Shown here: positions 1 through 8,414 of the stretch, piece by piece
Position numbering within the stretch: the first letter of the stretch is position 1
Layout of the letters: every line of letters begins with the position of its first letter
Assembly (NCBI RefSeq): GCF_021391535.1
Contig: NZ_CP090066.1
Coordinates: 1,377,501-1,441,500 of the forward strand
From: Aurantimonas sp. HBX-1
Lineage (GTDB): Bacteria; Pseudomonadota; Alphaproteobacteria; Rhizobiales; Rhizobiaceae
Reading direction: 5' to 3'
Length of the DNA stretch: 64,000 nucleotides
The notes under the pieces: generated by a model
What the model was told of the DNA's origin: nothing
The model's input: only the letters and a program-made list of their open reading frames with translations
The model's database searches: none
Translations under genes and position numbers: made by a program

Positions 1-196
1 CCGACAGAAGGGCGGCGCGGCTTGCGACGATGTCAGCCTGGGGGAAAAGTGCCCTCAGCGATGGCCAGCGCGCCGGGTCCGGCTCGCAGATGGCGGTGAC
101 GGCGAACTCGCCCGGGCGCTCGGCCAATGCCGGCGCGTAGCAATGGCGCACCACCCAGCCGGCGCCGCAGAAGCCAAGCCGGATCGGCGCGCTCAT
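1..196 (-). CDS. Gfo/Idh/MocA-family oxidoreductase, N-terminal part
   Basis: Only the first 65 codons are inside the window; the gene continues past the left edge. The N-terminus carries a Rossmann dinucleotide-binding start (IRLGFCGAGWVVRHCYAPAL), followed by a strand ending in CEPD, which is the usual beginning of NAD(P)-dependent Gfo/Idh/MocA oxidoreductases. Its ATG overlaps the TGA of the upstream amidotransferase gene (ATGA), so the two are translationally coupled and this enzyme is the fifth visible gene of the peptide operon. The substrate cannot be told; a redox step on a modified peptide or a sugar-like intermediate is inference. Confidence 0.7.
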   Translation of the reverse strand, partial: MSAPIRLGFCGAGWVVRHCYAPALAERPGEFAVTAICEPDPARWPSLRALFPQADIVASRAALLS

Positions 197-1935
197 GCGG
201 CGGCAATCCCGGCCACCCGCCGGCCGGCGAGCGCCGCGAGGACGTCCGGCACGGTGACCGCCGCTTCGGCCTCGATGGCGACGATGCGGAAAATCTCCCA
301 CAGCACCCGGTCGACCGGGTCCGGCAATAGCGCGCCGAGGTCGTCACGGACCGGCGTGCTCGCCAGCGCTGTGCGGCAGAGCGACCGGAAACGGGCGAGA
401 TGGCCGCGCGCGGCCTCCGGCATCATCAGTTTCGGCCGCCGGGCGATGCCGGCGAGCCGATCGCCGTACCGCTCGCGGGCAAGGCGCCGGAGCAGCGCCT
501 TGCCGTTGCCGCCGCGCGGCCCGACCACGTCGTGCACCGGCAGCGAGCGGACCAGGGCCACCAGTTGGTCGTCGAGATACGGCACGCGCATTTCGACGGA
601 CGCCGCCATGGACAGCCGGTCCACCGGCTGCAGGTGGCCGCGTTCCAGCGGATCCGTCATGTCGTGATCGAGCAGCGCCGGCAGCGCGTCGCCTCGGGCC
701 GCCTCGGCGCGCAGCCGTTCGACCCGGGCCAGCACGCCGTCGCGCGGGGCAAGTCCGGCGCGGCGGACCCGCGCGAGGCCCGCGTCGATCTCGGCGACCG
801 AGCGTGCCGGGTCCCGGTGCCGCCGGTAGCCGCCCATCAGCTCGTCGGCACCCTCGCCATCGAGGCAGCAGCGGGCGTGCGTCCCGATCCGCCGGCAGAG
901 CAGGGTGAACAGCGGACCGGCGGCAAGGTCCGGCATCTCCACCAGGGCGAGCGTCGCCGGGATGGCGTCGAGAAAATCCTCGAACGATACGAACAGGCGT
1001 TCGTGCCGGGCGCCAATACGCCGGGCGAGGCCGGCCGCCGCCACGGCGTCCGGATGGTCCTCGCTTTCCGCCACCGTGAAGGTGCGCAGCGGCGCGGTCA
1101 GGCGCTCGGCGGCAAGCGTCGCCAGGACGGCGGAATCGAGGCCGCCGGACAGGCAGGCGACGATCTCGACGGCGGCGGCGAGATGGCGGTCGACGGCGGC
1201 GCCGAGGGTGGCGGCGAACCGCGCGTCGGCGTCGGCCTGCGGGATCGGGTCGGCCGCCGGACGCGCATCTGGCGGAACGAAGGCACGCTGCGGCCCGATC
1301 TCGATCCGCCCCGACCAGCTGACGGCCATCATGTGACCGGGACGCAGCTCGGTGATGGCCTCGAAGAAGGTCGCTCCGTCGACCGGCACGCCGAGCACGG
1401 CGAAGTCGACTAGCGTCTGCAGGTCGAGGCGCGGCGCGGGGTTTTCGGCGGCGAGAGCCCGCGCCTCCGAGGCGAAGAGGAAGCGTCCGCCGGCCTCGTC
1501 GACCCGGAAGGCGAGGGGCTTGATGCCGGTTCGGTCGCGCAGCAGCAGCAGCCGGTCGCGATAGCGCACGGCGATGGCGAACATGCCGCCAAGCCGCGCC
1601 GCCGCCGCATCTCCCCACGCCGCAAAGGCGCGCAGCACGACTTCGGTGTCGCTTGGACCCTGGCAGGGGTGGCCGGCGGCAGCCAGCGCGCGGCGCAGCT
1701 CCGGCGCGTTGTAGATCTCGCCGTTGAAGGCGACGGCAATGCCCGTGGCCGGGTCCTGCATCGGCTGGGTCCCGTCGCCCGGCGCCACGATGGCGAGGCG
1801 GGCGGCGCCGATGGCGACTGGCCCGCGGACGAGTTCGCCCGAGGAATCGGGGCCGCGATGGCGCATCCGTCGCAGCAGGCCGGCGCAGCTCGGCGGCGGC
1901 CCGGCGACAGACACGCAGCCGGCGATGGCGCACAT
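193..1935 (-). CDS. asnB: Asparagine synthetase (glutamine-hydrolysing) family protein
   Basis: The 580-residue protein has the two domains of AsnB. An N-terminal class II glutamine amidotransferase domain starts directly with Met-Cys, so Cys2 is the expected nucleophile, and carries an AFNGEIYN motif near residue 70. A C-terminal ATP-pyrophosphatase domain has the SGGLDS loop at 263-268 and a later GEGADELMGGY motif. Family members make asparagine from aspartate, but many paralogues in biosynthetic clusters form amide or lactam bonds. It starts three bases after the desaturase stop and its own stop overlaps the next start. In this operon a tailoring role on a peptide is plausible (inference); housekeeping asparagine synthesis cannot be excluded. 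Confidence 0.85.
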   Translation of the reverse strand: MCAIAGCVSVAGPPPSCAGLLRRMRHRGPDSSGELVRGPVAIGAARLAIVAPGDGTQPMQDPATGIAVAFNGEIYNAPELRRALAAAGHPCQGPSDTEVVLRAFAAWGDAAAARLGGMFAIAVRYRDRLLLLRDRTGIKPLAFRVDEAGGRFLFASEARALAAENPAPRLDLQTLVDFAVLGVPVDGATFFEAITELRPGHMMAVSWSGRIEIGPQRAFVPPDARPAADPIPQADADARFAATLGAAVDRHLAAAVEIVACLSGGLDSAVLATLAAERLTAPLRTFTVAESEDHPDAVAAAGLARRIGARHERLFVSFEDFLDAIPATLALVEMPDLAAGPLFTLLCRRIGTHARCCLDGEGADELMGGYRRHRDPARSVAEIDAGLARVRRAGLAPRDGVLARVERLRAEAARGDALPALLDHDMTDPLERGHLQPVDRLSMAASVEMRVPYLDDQLVALVRSLPVHDVVGPRGGNGKALLRRLARERYGDRLAGIARRPKLMMPEAARGHLARFRSLCRTALASTPVRDDLGALLPDPVDRVLWEIFRIVAIEAEAAVTVPDVLAALAGRRVAGIAAA

Positions 1936-1938
1936 GGC

Positions 1939-2826
1939 TCAGCCGCCCCTGCGGCAGGCGCCGATCGCCGCCGCCACGTCGGCGGCGGCGCGGCGCATCC
2001 CCGACCGGCGGGGGCTCCCGGACGTCCGCTCCGCGTGGAGGCGGGGCAGGCGGTGGAACGGCAGGGTCGGGAAGAGATGATGCTCGACGTGGTAGTTGTC
2101 GTAGTTGACGAGATAGCTCCACCAGGCCGGGGCGCGATAGCTCCTGGTGTTGGCCTCGAGATTCCGCGACCGCGGGTCGCGTCCGAGATGCTCGGCGGCG
2201 GTCATCAGGAAATGCAGCGGCGGCGCCACCACGAAGGCGGGGACCAGCCAGCCGACGACCAGCAGGCGCGGCGCCGCGAGCGCGCCGGCTCCGACGACGG
2301 CAAGAGCGAGCCCGGCGAGCAGCAACTGCTCTGTGCGCGCCAGCGCCAGCGTGCGGCGGCCGTGCGGGCCGACGCGGCGACCCTGGACCAGGGCGAGCGT
2401 CGTTGTGGCAAAATGCCCGAGGCGGTCCGGTTCGAAGACGTGCAGCAGGACGGCGCGCCACGAGCGGAAGTCCCGGCAGCTCCGGTCGAACACGTCCGCC
2501 GGCGTTCCGACATGGCGGTGATGATGCAGGTGCCGGACGCGCGTGTCGGTGAAGCCCGCCAGCATCGGGGCGCCGAGCAGGAAGCCGGCGACACGGTTGG
2601 CCGGTTCGCCGGGCAGCAGGATGGCGTGCATCGCCTCGTGCTGCAGTTCGAGCCCGTGGGCGTAGAACACCGCCAGCCCGGCGACCACCGCGAGGGTCGC
2701 GGGTCCCGACAGGGTCGCTGCCGCAACGAGCAGCGCGCCCGTTCCGCATGCCCAGAGCGCGAGTTTCAGGGCGGACAGGCCATAGGAGGGGGCCGGGTTC
2801 ACGGGCAGGGCGTCGGGGCGGGTCAT
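1939..2826 (-). CDS. Fatty-acid-desaturase-fold membrane di-iron enzyme
   Basis: The 295-residue protein has the three histidine boxes of membrane di-iron desaturases and hydroxylases: HEAMH at 63-67, a His-rich HLHHHRH at about 99-105, and HVEHH at 246-250. Hydrophobic segments lie near 20-60 and 165-210. The family inserts double bonds or hydroxyls at unactivated C-H bonds using O2. The ATG at 2826 overlaps the TGA of the peptidase gene (ATGA), placing it third in the operon. The C-terminus after residue 265 is Arg/Ala-rich and looks unconserved. Whether it acts on a lipid, a carotenoid or a peptide-linked group is unknown; the neighbours make a tailoring role attractive. Confidence 0.8.
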   Translation of the reverse strand: MTRPDALPVNPAPSYGLSALKLALWACGTGALLVAAATLSGPATLAVVAGLAVFYAHGLELQHEAMHAILLPGEPANRVAGFLLGAPMLAGFTDTRVRHLHHHRHVGTPADVFDRSCRDFRSWRAVLLHVFEPDRLGHFATTTLALVQGRRVGPHGRRTLALARTEQLLLAGLALAVVGAGALAAPRLLVVGWLVPAFVVAPPLHFLMTAAEHLGRDPRSRNLEANTRSYRAPAWWSYLVNYDNYHVEHHLFPTLPFHRLPRLHAERTSGSPRRSGMRRAAADVAAAIGACRRGG

Positions 2827-4469
2827 GCCGGCGCCGCCGGGGTTGGGCGCCCGCTCGTCAGGGCACCGGCGGCATAGGGCCGGGAGAAGACGTGCAGGCT
2901 GCCGCCGACGAGGAAGACCGCGGCGAGCGTCGTCGGTGCCTCGGTGCTGTCCCGGCGGAGATCGACCGCTCCGGCGGGACCGCCGTTCGCAGCCGGAGGC
3001 CAGGGCTGGGTCTCGGTGGCATAGGGAGCACAGCGCCGCAACACGACCGTGCCGAGCCAGGCCGTGCCGGCCGCAGGCCGGAACGCGGTGATCCGGCCGA
3101 TCCCGCCGGCTTGCAGGCGCACGGCGATCTCCGGCCGTTCGGGCGTGTCGGCGGCGACCTCGCAGCGCCGGCAGATCAGCAGGTGACGGGTCGCGCCCGC
3201 GGCTAGGAGCAGGGCATGGCGGTGGGCCGGCGCGCGGCAATGCGGGCAGGGCGCATCCTCCGTGCCGCTGCCGAGACCCTGACGGGCCCACAGCCCTTCC
3301 AGCCCCTCGCGGGCCAGCGCGCGGCAGATGTCCGCGAAGTCGGCCTGCCGGTGGGCGTTTGCGCCCGACTGCAGCCGGGCCATCGTCGCGGCGAGCCTGG
3401 CATCGGCGGGACTGGCCGCCGGGGCATGGGCGGCACCGCGAGGTGCCGGCTGGAGTGCCGGCCGCGACGGGGACGGCGCAAGCTCCGGCGTCTCCCCGGC
3501 AATGGTCGGGGCGATGCGCAGCAACGGGTCGCCGAACAGCAGCAGGCGGTGGCCCGCACGCCGGGCTGCCGGCGAGGCGTTGTGCCTGGCGACGGCCTCG
3601 CCGAGGGGGACGCCGCGCATCAGCGCACTCGCCAACGCATCGACCGTCACGGACGAGGCGAGGCTGATCCGGGAGGTGGTGATCAGGGCCCCGATCCGCG
3701 CCGAGGCCGCGAGCCGCAGTCCCGCCCCGAAGGTTCGCTCGACGAAGCTGTCGCGCGACGGCCAGCCGACGCAGGTGTTCCAGATCATCGCCCGCGCCCG
3801 GATCGCGTTCGGGTGCAACTGCCGTGCCTCTAGGGTCTGCGACTGAAGCTCGGTATCGCAGCGATGGCAGTGGCCGCTCACCCGGCAGGTCGGCGGCCGG
3901 GCGGTCCGCCCGGTCAGGAAGTCGCGGTCGAGAGGGCACAGCACCAGGGGCCCGAGATCGCCGTCGATGCCGTCGCCATGGCCGGTGACCGAGACGAGGC
4001 TGTCGCCCTGGCCCAGCATGCGGCGCAGCGCCGGCGGGTCGGCATTCCGGCCGGCGACGGCGTAATGGTCGCCCCGGACCAGGCCGATCGGCAGATGCGG
4101 GACGATCTCGACCCGCAGCGGCGGTGCCGACGGTCGTGCGTTCAACGCCGCACAGCTCGCTGCCGCCCTGTCGCGGAGTTCGGCACGATCGCGCCCGACG
4201 ATGATTCCAGGGACCGATGGCCCGACCGTCACCTCGATCGCGTCGAGATGGCGGTCCGAGAGATCTTCCGCCAGGCAGACCAGGATGTCGGCGGGGCCCA
4301 GCCGCGGCTCCAAGCCTGTGCCGTCGGCGACGAAGCGTCGCCCCGTCCGTTCAGCCAGCGCTTCGGCAGTGTCGCGCGCGGCCGGTCCCAGCGCGTGGCA
4401 CGTCCCGCGCCGACCCGCAGCCGATGGCGCGGCGGCGGGTTCCGGCGAGGAAAGCCATTCGGCCCGCAT
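2823..4469 (-). CDS. Caspase-fold (C25/CHAT-like) peptidase candidate with Cys/His-rich zinc-type motifs
   Basis: This 548-residue protein is not recognised as a whole. It has a likely catalytic histidine in VTGHGDG (His164) and a likely catalytic cysteine in IWNTCVGW (Cys233). A LLLFGDPLLRI stretch near 310-319 follows, and an L-x-GDP-x-L-R/K motif is typical of the end of gingipain (C25) domains. A Cys/His cluster (CRVSGHCHRC, about 195-204) sits between the two catalytic candidates. CPHC (408-411) and CRRC (433-436) form a possible zinc ribbon, and a Pro/Ala-rich linker lies at about 325-360. No signal peptide is visible, so it is probably cytoplasmic. It starts 18 bases after the small peptide gene, which suggests it cleaves or matures that peptide (inference). 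Confidence 0.6.
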   Translation of the reverse strand: MRAEWLSSPEPAAAPSAAGRRGTCHALGPAARDTAEALAERTGRRFVADGTGLEPRLGPADILVCLAEDLSDRHLDAIEVTVGPSVPGIIVGRDRAELRDRAAASCAALNARPSAPPLRVEIVPHLPIGLVRGDHYAVAGRNADPPALRRMLGQGDSLVSVTGHGDGIDGDLGPLVLCPLDRDFLTGRTARPPTCRVSGHCHRCDTELQSQTLEARQLHPNAIRARAMIWNTCVGWPSRDSFVERTFGAGLRLAASARIGALITTSRISLASSVTVDALASALMRGVPLGEAVARHNASPAARRAGHRLLLFGDPLLRIAPTIAGETPELAPSPSRPALQPAPRGAAHAPAASPADARLAATMARLQSGANAHRQADFADICRALAREGLEGLWARQGLGSGTEDAPCPHCRAPAHRHALLLAAGATRHLLICRRCEVAADTPERPEIAVRLQAGGIGRITAFRPAAGTAWLGTVVLRRCAPYATETQPWPPAANGGPAGAVDLRRDSTEAPTTLAAVFLVGGSLHVFSRPYAAGALTSGRPTPAAPA

Positions 4470-4487
4470 CGCCGCCCGACCGGCCCC

Positions 4488-4688
4488 TTACCAGTGCAGC
4501 GAGTCGCTGATCGCGACGTTGATGCCGTTGCGGGCCATGTCGGCGCGAATGCTGGCGAGTTCGGCCTCGGCCAGATGCAGCTTCTCGAGCCCCGAATGGA
4601 AACGCTCCAGCGCGGCCATGCGCACTTCGTTCTCCTCGCGGCCGGAGGCTTCCTGCGAGGCGTTCATCCCTTCCGCTGTACCGGACAT
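4488..4688 (-). CDS. Small 66-residue protein, candidate precursor peptide
   Basis: This is the first gene of the left-edge operon. A strong ribosome binding site (GAGGAG, seven bases before the ATG) supports the start. The N-terminal two-thirds is Glu/Arg-rich and looks helical, with hydrophobic residues spaced as in a leader (ERFHSGLEKLHLAEAELASI). The last part, NGINVAISDSLHW, is short, polar to aromatic and ends in Trp. No transmembrane segment, signal peptide or known domain is visible. A small leading gene followed by peptidase, desaturase-fold enzyme, amidotransferase and oxidoreductase is the order expected of a ribosomally made, modified peptide. That reading is inference; a small regulatory protein is the alternative. 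Confidence 0.65.
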   Translation of the reverse strand: MSGTAEGMNASQEASGREENEVRMAALERFHSGLEKLHLAEAELASIRADMARNGINVAISDSLHW

Positions 4689-4875
4689 CGCATGTCTCCT
4701 CAGTCATGTGCAGCCTCACGGCGAGGCAATAACAAAATACACTTTTAGGTTGTAGTTCACAAGGAGCGGAAATCAGTAAGGCGCCCGAATATTTTGTTGC
4801 CGGAGGGTTCCTCGGGCCTCGCTTTTCGGCGGGCGAGAGGGCAAAGCGGGACTGCCTGCCCTTTTCCCGATCGCG

Positions 4876-5745
4876 GTGATCCCCGTGCACAAGCCGAGCG
4901 GCATCCTTGCCGGCATCTGCCTCACAATTCTTTCCGGGCTGTCCCTGGCTTCGATGGATACGGTCGGCAAGTTCCTCACTGGCCGGCTGCCGGTGATGGA
5001 AGTCGTCTGGGCGCGCTATTTCTTCCACACGCTGGCGATGGTCGCCTGGCTGGTGCCGACGACCGGCATGCGCTTCCTGCGGACCCGGCGGCCGGGCCTG
5101 CAACTGCTGCGGGGCGGCACGCTGCTGGTCGCGACGCTGCTGATGTACACGGCGTTCTCGCGGATACCGCTCGCCGACGCGACATCGGTGCAGTTCTTCG
5201 CGCCGGTGCTGGTCACCGTCCTGTCTGCGGTCTTCCTCGGCGAGCGCATCGGGATCCACCGCATCGCGGCGGTGCTGGTCGGATTTGCCGGCGTGCTGCT
5301 GATCGTCCAGCCGGGCTTCTCCGATACCGATCCCTACCTGCTGCTGCCGCTCGGCGCGGCGGCGATCCTGTCGGTCTACTTCCTGCTGACCCGGACGCTT
5401 TCGGGCGCCGACGACAGCGCCTCGACGCTGTTCAACACGACGGCAGTCGGCGCAGTCATCCTGACGCTTTCGCTGCCGCTGGTGTGGCAGTCGCCGACAC
5501 TGGCGGAATTCGGGCTGATGGCGCTGGTCGGGCTGCTCGGCGCCATCGGCCACTTCTGCCTCGTGCGGGGGTTTTCCTATGCGTCGGCCTCGACGCTGTC
5601 GCCGTTCCTGTACGCGCAGGTGCTGTTCGCCAGCATCTTCAGCCTGGTCATTCTGCGCGATCCGCTGCGGCCGAACCTGATTGCCGGCGCGGCGCTGCTG
5701 GTGGCCAGCGGTCTCTACATCTGGTGGCGCGAGAACCGGCGGTAG
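4876..5745 (+). CDS. EamA/DMT-superfamily transporter
   Basis: The 289-residue protein has about ten hydrophobic segments in two EamA halves, the layout of drug/metabolite exporters (RhaT/YdcZ type). The second half contains an acidic-Ser-containing loop (TLSGADDSAS) before the fifth-sixth helix pair, and the end is short and basic (WWREN). A GTG at 4876 gives the reading frame start; the next in-frame GTG at 4885 is an alternative. It is divergent from the peptide operon, with 187 bases between the two starts, and convergent with the Tad-type gene that follows. Export of an amino acid or other metabolite is the family role; the substrate is unknown. Confidence 0.85.
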   Translation: MIPVHKPSGILAGICLTILSGLSLASMDTVGKFLTGRLPVMEVVWARYFFHTLAMVAWLVPTTGMRFLRTRRPGLQLLRGGTLLVATLLMYTAFSRIPLADATSVQFFAPVLVTVLSAVFLGERIGIHRIAAVLVGFAGVLLIVQPGFSDTDPYLLLPLGAAAILSVYFLLTRTLSGADDSASTLFNTTAVGAVILTLSLPLVWQSPTLAEFGLMALVGLLGAIGHFCLVRGFSYASASTLSPFLYAQVLFASIFSLVILRDPLRPNLIAGAALLVASGLYIWWRENRR

Positions 5746-5906
5746 GCGAGAGGCGGCGCGTTGCCGCCGAAGCAGCTGTCACTTGTGTCCCGGTCATTCC
5801 CCGCCTGCCGGCCGCCGCAGCACGGCAGGAGCGCGACGGCGACGGCTCCACACGTCCAGGCGCTCCGGCCGCGGCGGCGACAACGAGACGCCGCGCCGCC
5901 GGACGA

Positions 5907-7787
5907 TCAGCGGGCGATGCGCAGGCTAGAGATCTCCTCGGTGATCGAGCCGAAGGCCGCTGCCAGCTGCTCCTTGCTCTGGGCGTCGTAATAGAGCTTC
6001 GCCGTCGGGTCGGCGATGCCGTAGGAGGCGCAGTCCTCCAGAAGCTTCTTGACCGAGCTGCCGTCCTTCACGTCGAACGCGATGGTGAAGATCAGGATGC
6101 CGTCGGTGCCGTCCGGATGGCGGCCGTCGTTCTTGGCGTTGACGCAGATCTTCGCCAGGGTCTCGTTCATCGCCTGGACATAGCGGGTTTCGTTGGCGGC
6201 CTTTGTCGTCGTGGTGGTGGCATCGAAGATGCGGCCGACCTTCGTTCCGTTGCCGTTCCGGACCTGGCCGTAGCCGAAGGCGCCGTACTCGGAGCGGTTG
6301 GAGTTGCTGCTGGACGAATAGGTGTTCTCGCCGTCGGTCATCACCACGATGACCTTGAGATTGTCCTTGGCGTCCTTGGCCCGGCCCTGGGTGAAGGGCT
6401 CGCCGGGCGACACGACGTGCCAGCCCCAGATCAAACCCTGCGGGATGTTGGTCAGGTTGTGCGGCTGCATCTCGTCGAGCGCGGCGTCGACGACGCTTTG
6501 CTGGGCGCTGAGCGGCGTGATCGGCGCGGTATCGCAGGCGAGGTTGGTCTGCTCCGTCTTGCGGTTCGGCTTCGTCGAAAAGTACTTGTGGATGTCGCTC
6601 TGCGATTCGAAATAGCGGGTCGTCGACTTGGTCGGGTCGATGTTCTCGGAATCGGTGAGGTAGCTGTTCTCGTCGGAGGGTTCCTCCGGCTCGTCGGGGG
6701 CAAAGAGCGGCACGAACAGCGTCTCGCCGTGAGTGGAAACGTTGGTGTTCGTCCCCGGAACGGGTGCCGCGTCGGTGGCGGCGAGTCCCAGCGGGCGGGC
6801 CTCGATGCAGCCCTCCCAGCCGGCCGGGAAGCGCTTCGACGAGGGGGTGACCACCTCCACTTGCACCCACTCGCAGGAGTACTTTCCGCAGCGCTTCTGC
6901 CATTCCATCTTCGTGCTGCCCATCACGCTGGCGTTTTCCCACAGCCACTGCCGGGTCAGCCAGGTGCCGTCGGACTTGCGTCGCCAGCGGTTGCCGACCT
7001 GTTCGGCCAAGTTGGTGTTGCCTTCCTTCCAGTTTCCCCAGTCGAGATTCTCGTGATGGATCGGCGAATCCCCGTAACGGTCCATCCACGGGGCGTCGAT
7101 GTTGTCCTTGCCGACATTCACCGATCCGGAAAACGGCACCACGCCTATCATCACCGGCGGCTTGCCGGGCGCGGTCTCGTTGATCTTCATCAGCGAGGCA
7201 GCGAGATCCTTGGCCGCGTCCTTCAGCGTGTCAATCTTGCGGGCGCCGCCGACCGACCAGGCCATCGAACCGGAATTGTCGAGCACCAGCGCCATCTCGA
7301 TCGAGCGGTTCTGCACGACGATCTCGCTGGTGGCCGAGAGCGGGAACTGCCGCCAGTCGACCCGCTCATTGGTAACCAGCGCCAGGAGATCGCCGAACCA
7401 GGTCGGCTGCTGGCGCGTCGCGGTCACCTTCAGGACGGTTTCGCCGTCCACCACCGTCACGCCGTCATACTGGAACTGCGTGTAGGCGCGCGTGTCCTCG
7501 CCGGCATTGTGGAAGAAATAGGCGTTGGCGATCCGCGACAGATACGCGGCGTCCTGCGACTGGCCGTATTCCTTGGCGGCCGCCAGGGCAGCCGTGTCGG
7601 CGGCCTGCTGCAGGTTGCGCTCGGACCCGTACACGGAATTGAGGTCGACCGCCGCCGCCATGCAGCAGGCCAGCACCGGCAGGGTCAGGCCGAAGATGAC
7701 GGCGACATTGCCGCGCCGATCGTGCCATGCGGCACGCAGGGCGGTGAGCTTGGTCATGGGGTGCATCGCGGATTGTTTCAGGGACAT
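5907..7787 (-). CDS. TadG-like pilus protein with von Willebrand factor A domain
   Basis: The 626-residue protein begins with a basic segment and one hydrophobic helix (about 26-48, GNVAVIFGLTLPVLACCMAA), as in TadE/TadG pseudopilin-like proteins. The conserved QAADTAALAAAKE stretch follows (61-73). A vWA domain begins near 163 with a MIDAS motif D170-x-S172-x-S174 (DNSGS). The family belongs to Flp/Tad pilus assembly, and the vWA part is exported and held by the N-terminal helix. Met8 and Met11 are alternative starts. It is the last gene of a three-gene set, 49 bases after the TadE-like gene. No TadA, TadB, TadC or RcpA is in the window, so this is a satellite of a Tad locus elsewhere, or an orphan. 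Confidence 0.85.
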   Translation of the reverse strand: MSLKQSAMHPMTKLTALRAAWHDRRGNVAVIFGLTLPVLACCMAAAVDLNSVYGSERNLQQAADTAALAAAKEYGQSQDAAYLSRIANAYFFHNAGEDTRAYTQFQYDGVTVVDGETVLKVTATRQQPTWFGDLLALVTNERVDWRQFPLSATSEIVVQNRSIEMALVLDNSGSMAWSVGGARKIDTLKDAAKDLAASLMKINETAPGKPPVMIGVVPFSGSVNVGKDNIDAPWMDRYGDSPIHHENLDWGNWKEGNTNLAEQVGNRWRRKSDGTWLTRQWLWENASVMGSTKMEWQKRCGKYSCEWVQVEVVTPSSKRFPAGWEGCIEARPLGLAATDAAPVPGTNTNVSTHGETLFVPLFAPDEPEEPSDENSYLTDSENIDPTKSTTRYFESQSDIHKYFSTKPNRKTEQTNLACDTAPITPLSAQQSVVDAALDEMQPHNLTNIPQGLIWGWHVVSPGEPFTQGRAKDAKDNLKVIVVMTDGENTYSSSSNSNRSEYGAFGYGQVRNGNGTKVGRIFDATTTTTKAANETRYVQAMNETLAKICVNAKNDGRHPDGTDGILIFTIAFDVKDGSSVKKLLEDCASYGIADPTAKLYYDAQSKEQLAAAFGSITEEISSLRIAR

Positions 7788-7836
7788 GCGGTCATCCTTG
7801 CACGCCGGGCCTCAAGGGGCGGTAAATCCGTCCGGG

Positions 7837-8403
7837 CTAGTCTTCCCAGATGATCTCTTTGCTGAGGCGCGGCCGGAACGTGTAGCTCTTCTCGACCTTG
7901 AGATCGTCGAACCAGCCGCCGAAGTTGAAAAGCGGGTCGTAGTCGTAGGTTACGTCGGCGACTATCAGGTAGGTCTTGGCGCCGAAGACGAGTTCCTGGG
8001 ACACCGGATAGGGCTGGTCCGGGGTGAGGGCGGTGCCTGCGTTCGCCTTCGACCAGTCGATCGTGCCCTTGCCGTCCGCGTCGACCGCGACGGCGGTGAT
8101 CATCATCTTCAGCTTGTCGGACGGAAACGGCGTCATCATCGCGGCGGAAATGTCGAAGATGTTGTTGATCGCGACGTCGTTCATGGTCTTGGTCCGGGCG
8201 ACGAGGTTGCCGATCGTCTCCGCGGTCGAATCGACCTTCTGGACCATCTGGAAAGCCTGGGTCCCCTCGAACCAGCCGAAATAGAGCAGCAGCGCGAACG
8301 GCGCGATCAGCGCGAACTCCACGGCGCTGGCGCCCTCGCACCCGCCGGCAAAGGCCTGCAGCCGGCGCGGCAGGCGGAAGCGTGGGCGGACCGGCATGCG
8401 CAT
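7837..8403 (-). CDS. TadE-like pilus assembly protein
   Basis: The 188-residue protein has a short basic N-terminus followed by the TadE motif region (GASAVEFALIAPFALLLYFG, about 26-45), where the Glu next to the hydrophobic helix mimics type IV prepilin processing sites. The rest is extracytoplasmic, with acidic and aromatic stretches and no further helix. An ATG at 8403 leaves 11 bases to the stop of the upstream TadE-like gene; the ATG at 8397 is an equal alternative. The longer open frame upstream of 8403 overlaps that gene and is not needed. It probably acts with its two neighbours in the inner membrane or periplasm as minor pseudopilins. Confidence 0.8.
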   Translation of the reverse strand: MRMPVRPRFRLPRRLQAFAGGCEGASAVEFALIAPFALLLYFGWFEGTQAFQMVQKVDSTAETIGNLVARTKTMNDVAINNIFDISAAMMTPFPSDKLKMMITAVAVDADGKGTIDWSKANAGTALTPDQPYPVSQELVFGAKTYLIVADVTYDYDPLFNFGGWFDDLKVEKSYTFRPRLSKEIIWED

Positions 8404-8414
8404 CGTCGTCTTCC

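Noticed and set aside
344..2749. 801-codon minus-strand open frame
   Set aside because: It overlaps asnB and the desaturase gene in another frame, is extremely Arg/Pro/Ala-rich and shows none of their motifs; a GC-rich shadow.
4794..7853. 1019-codon plus-strand open frame
   Set aside because: It covers the EamA and TadG genes in other frames or on the other strand; the conserved motifs belong to those genes.
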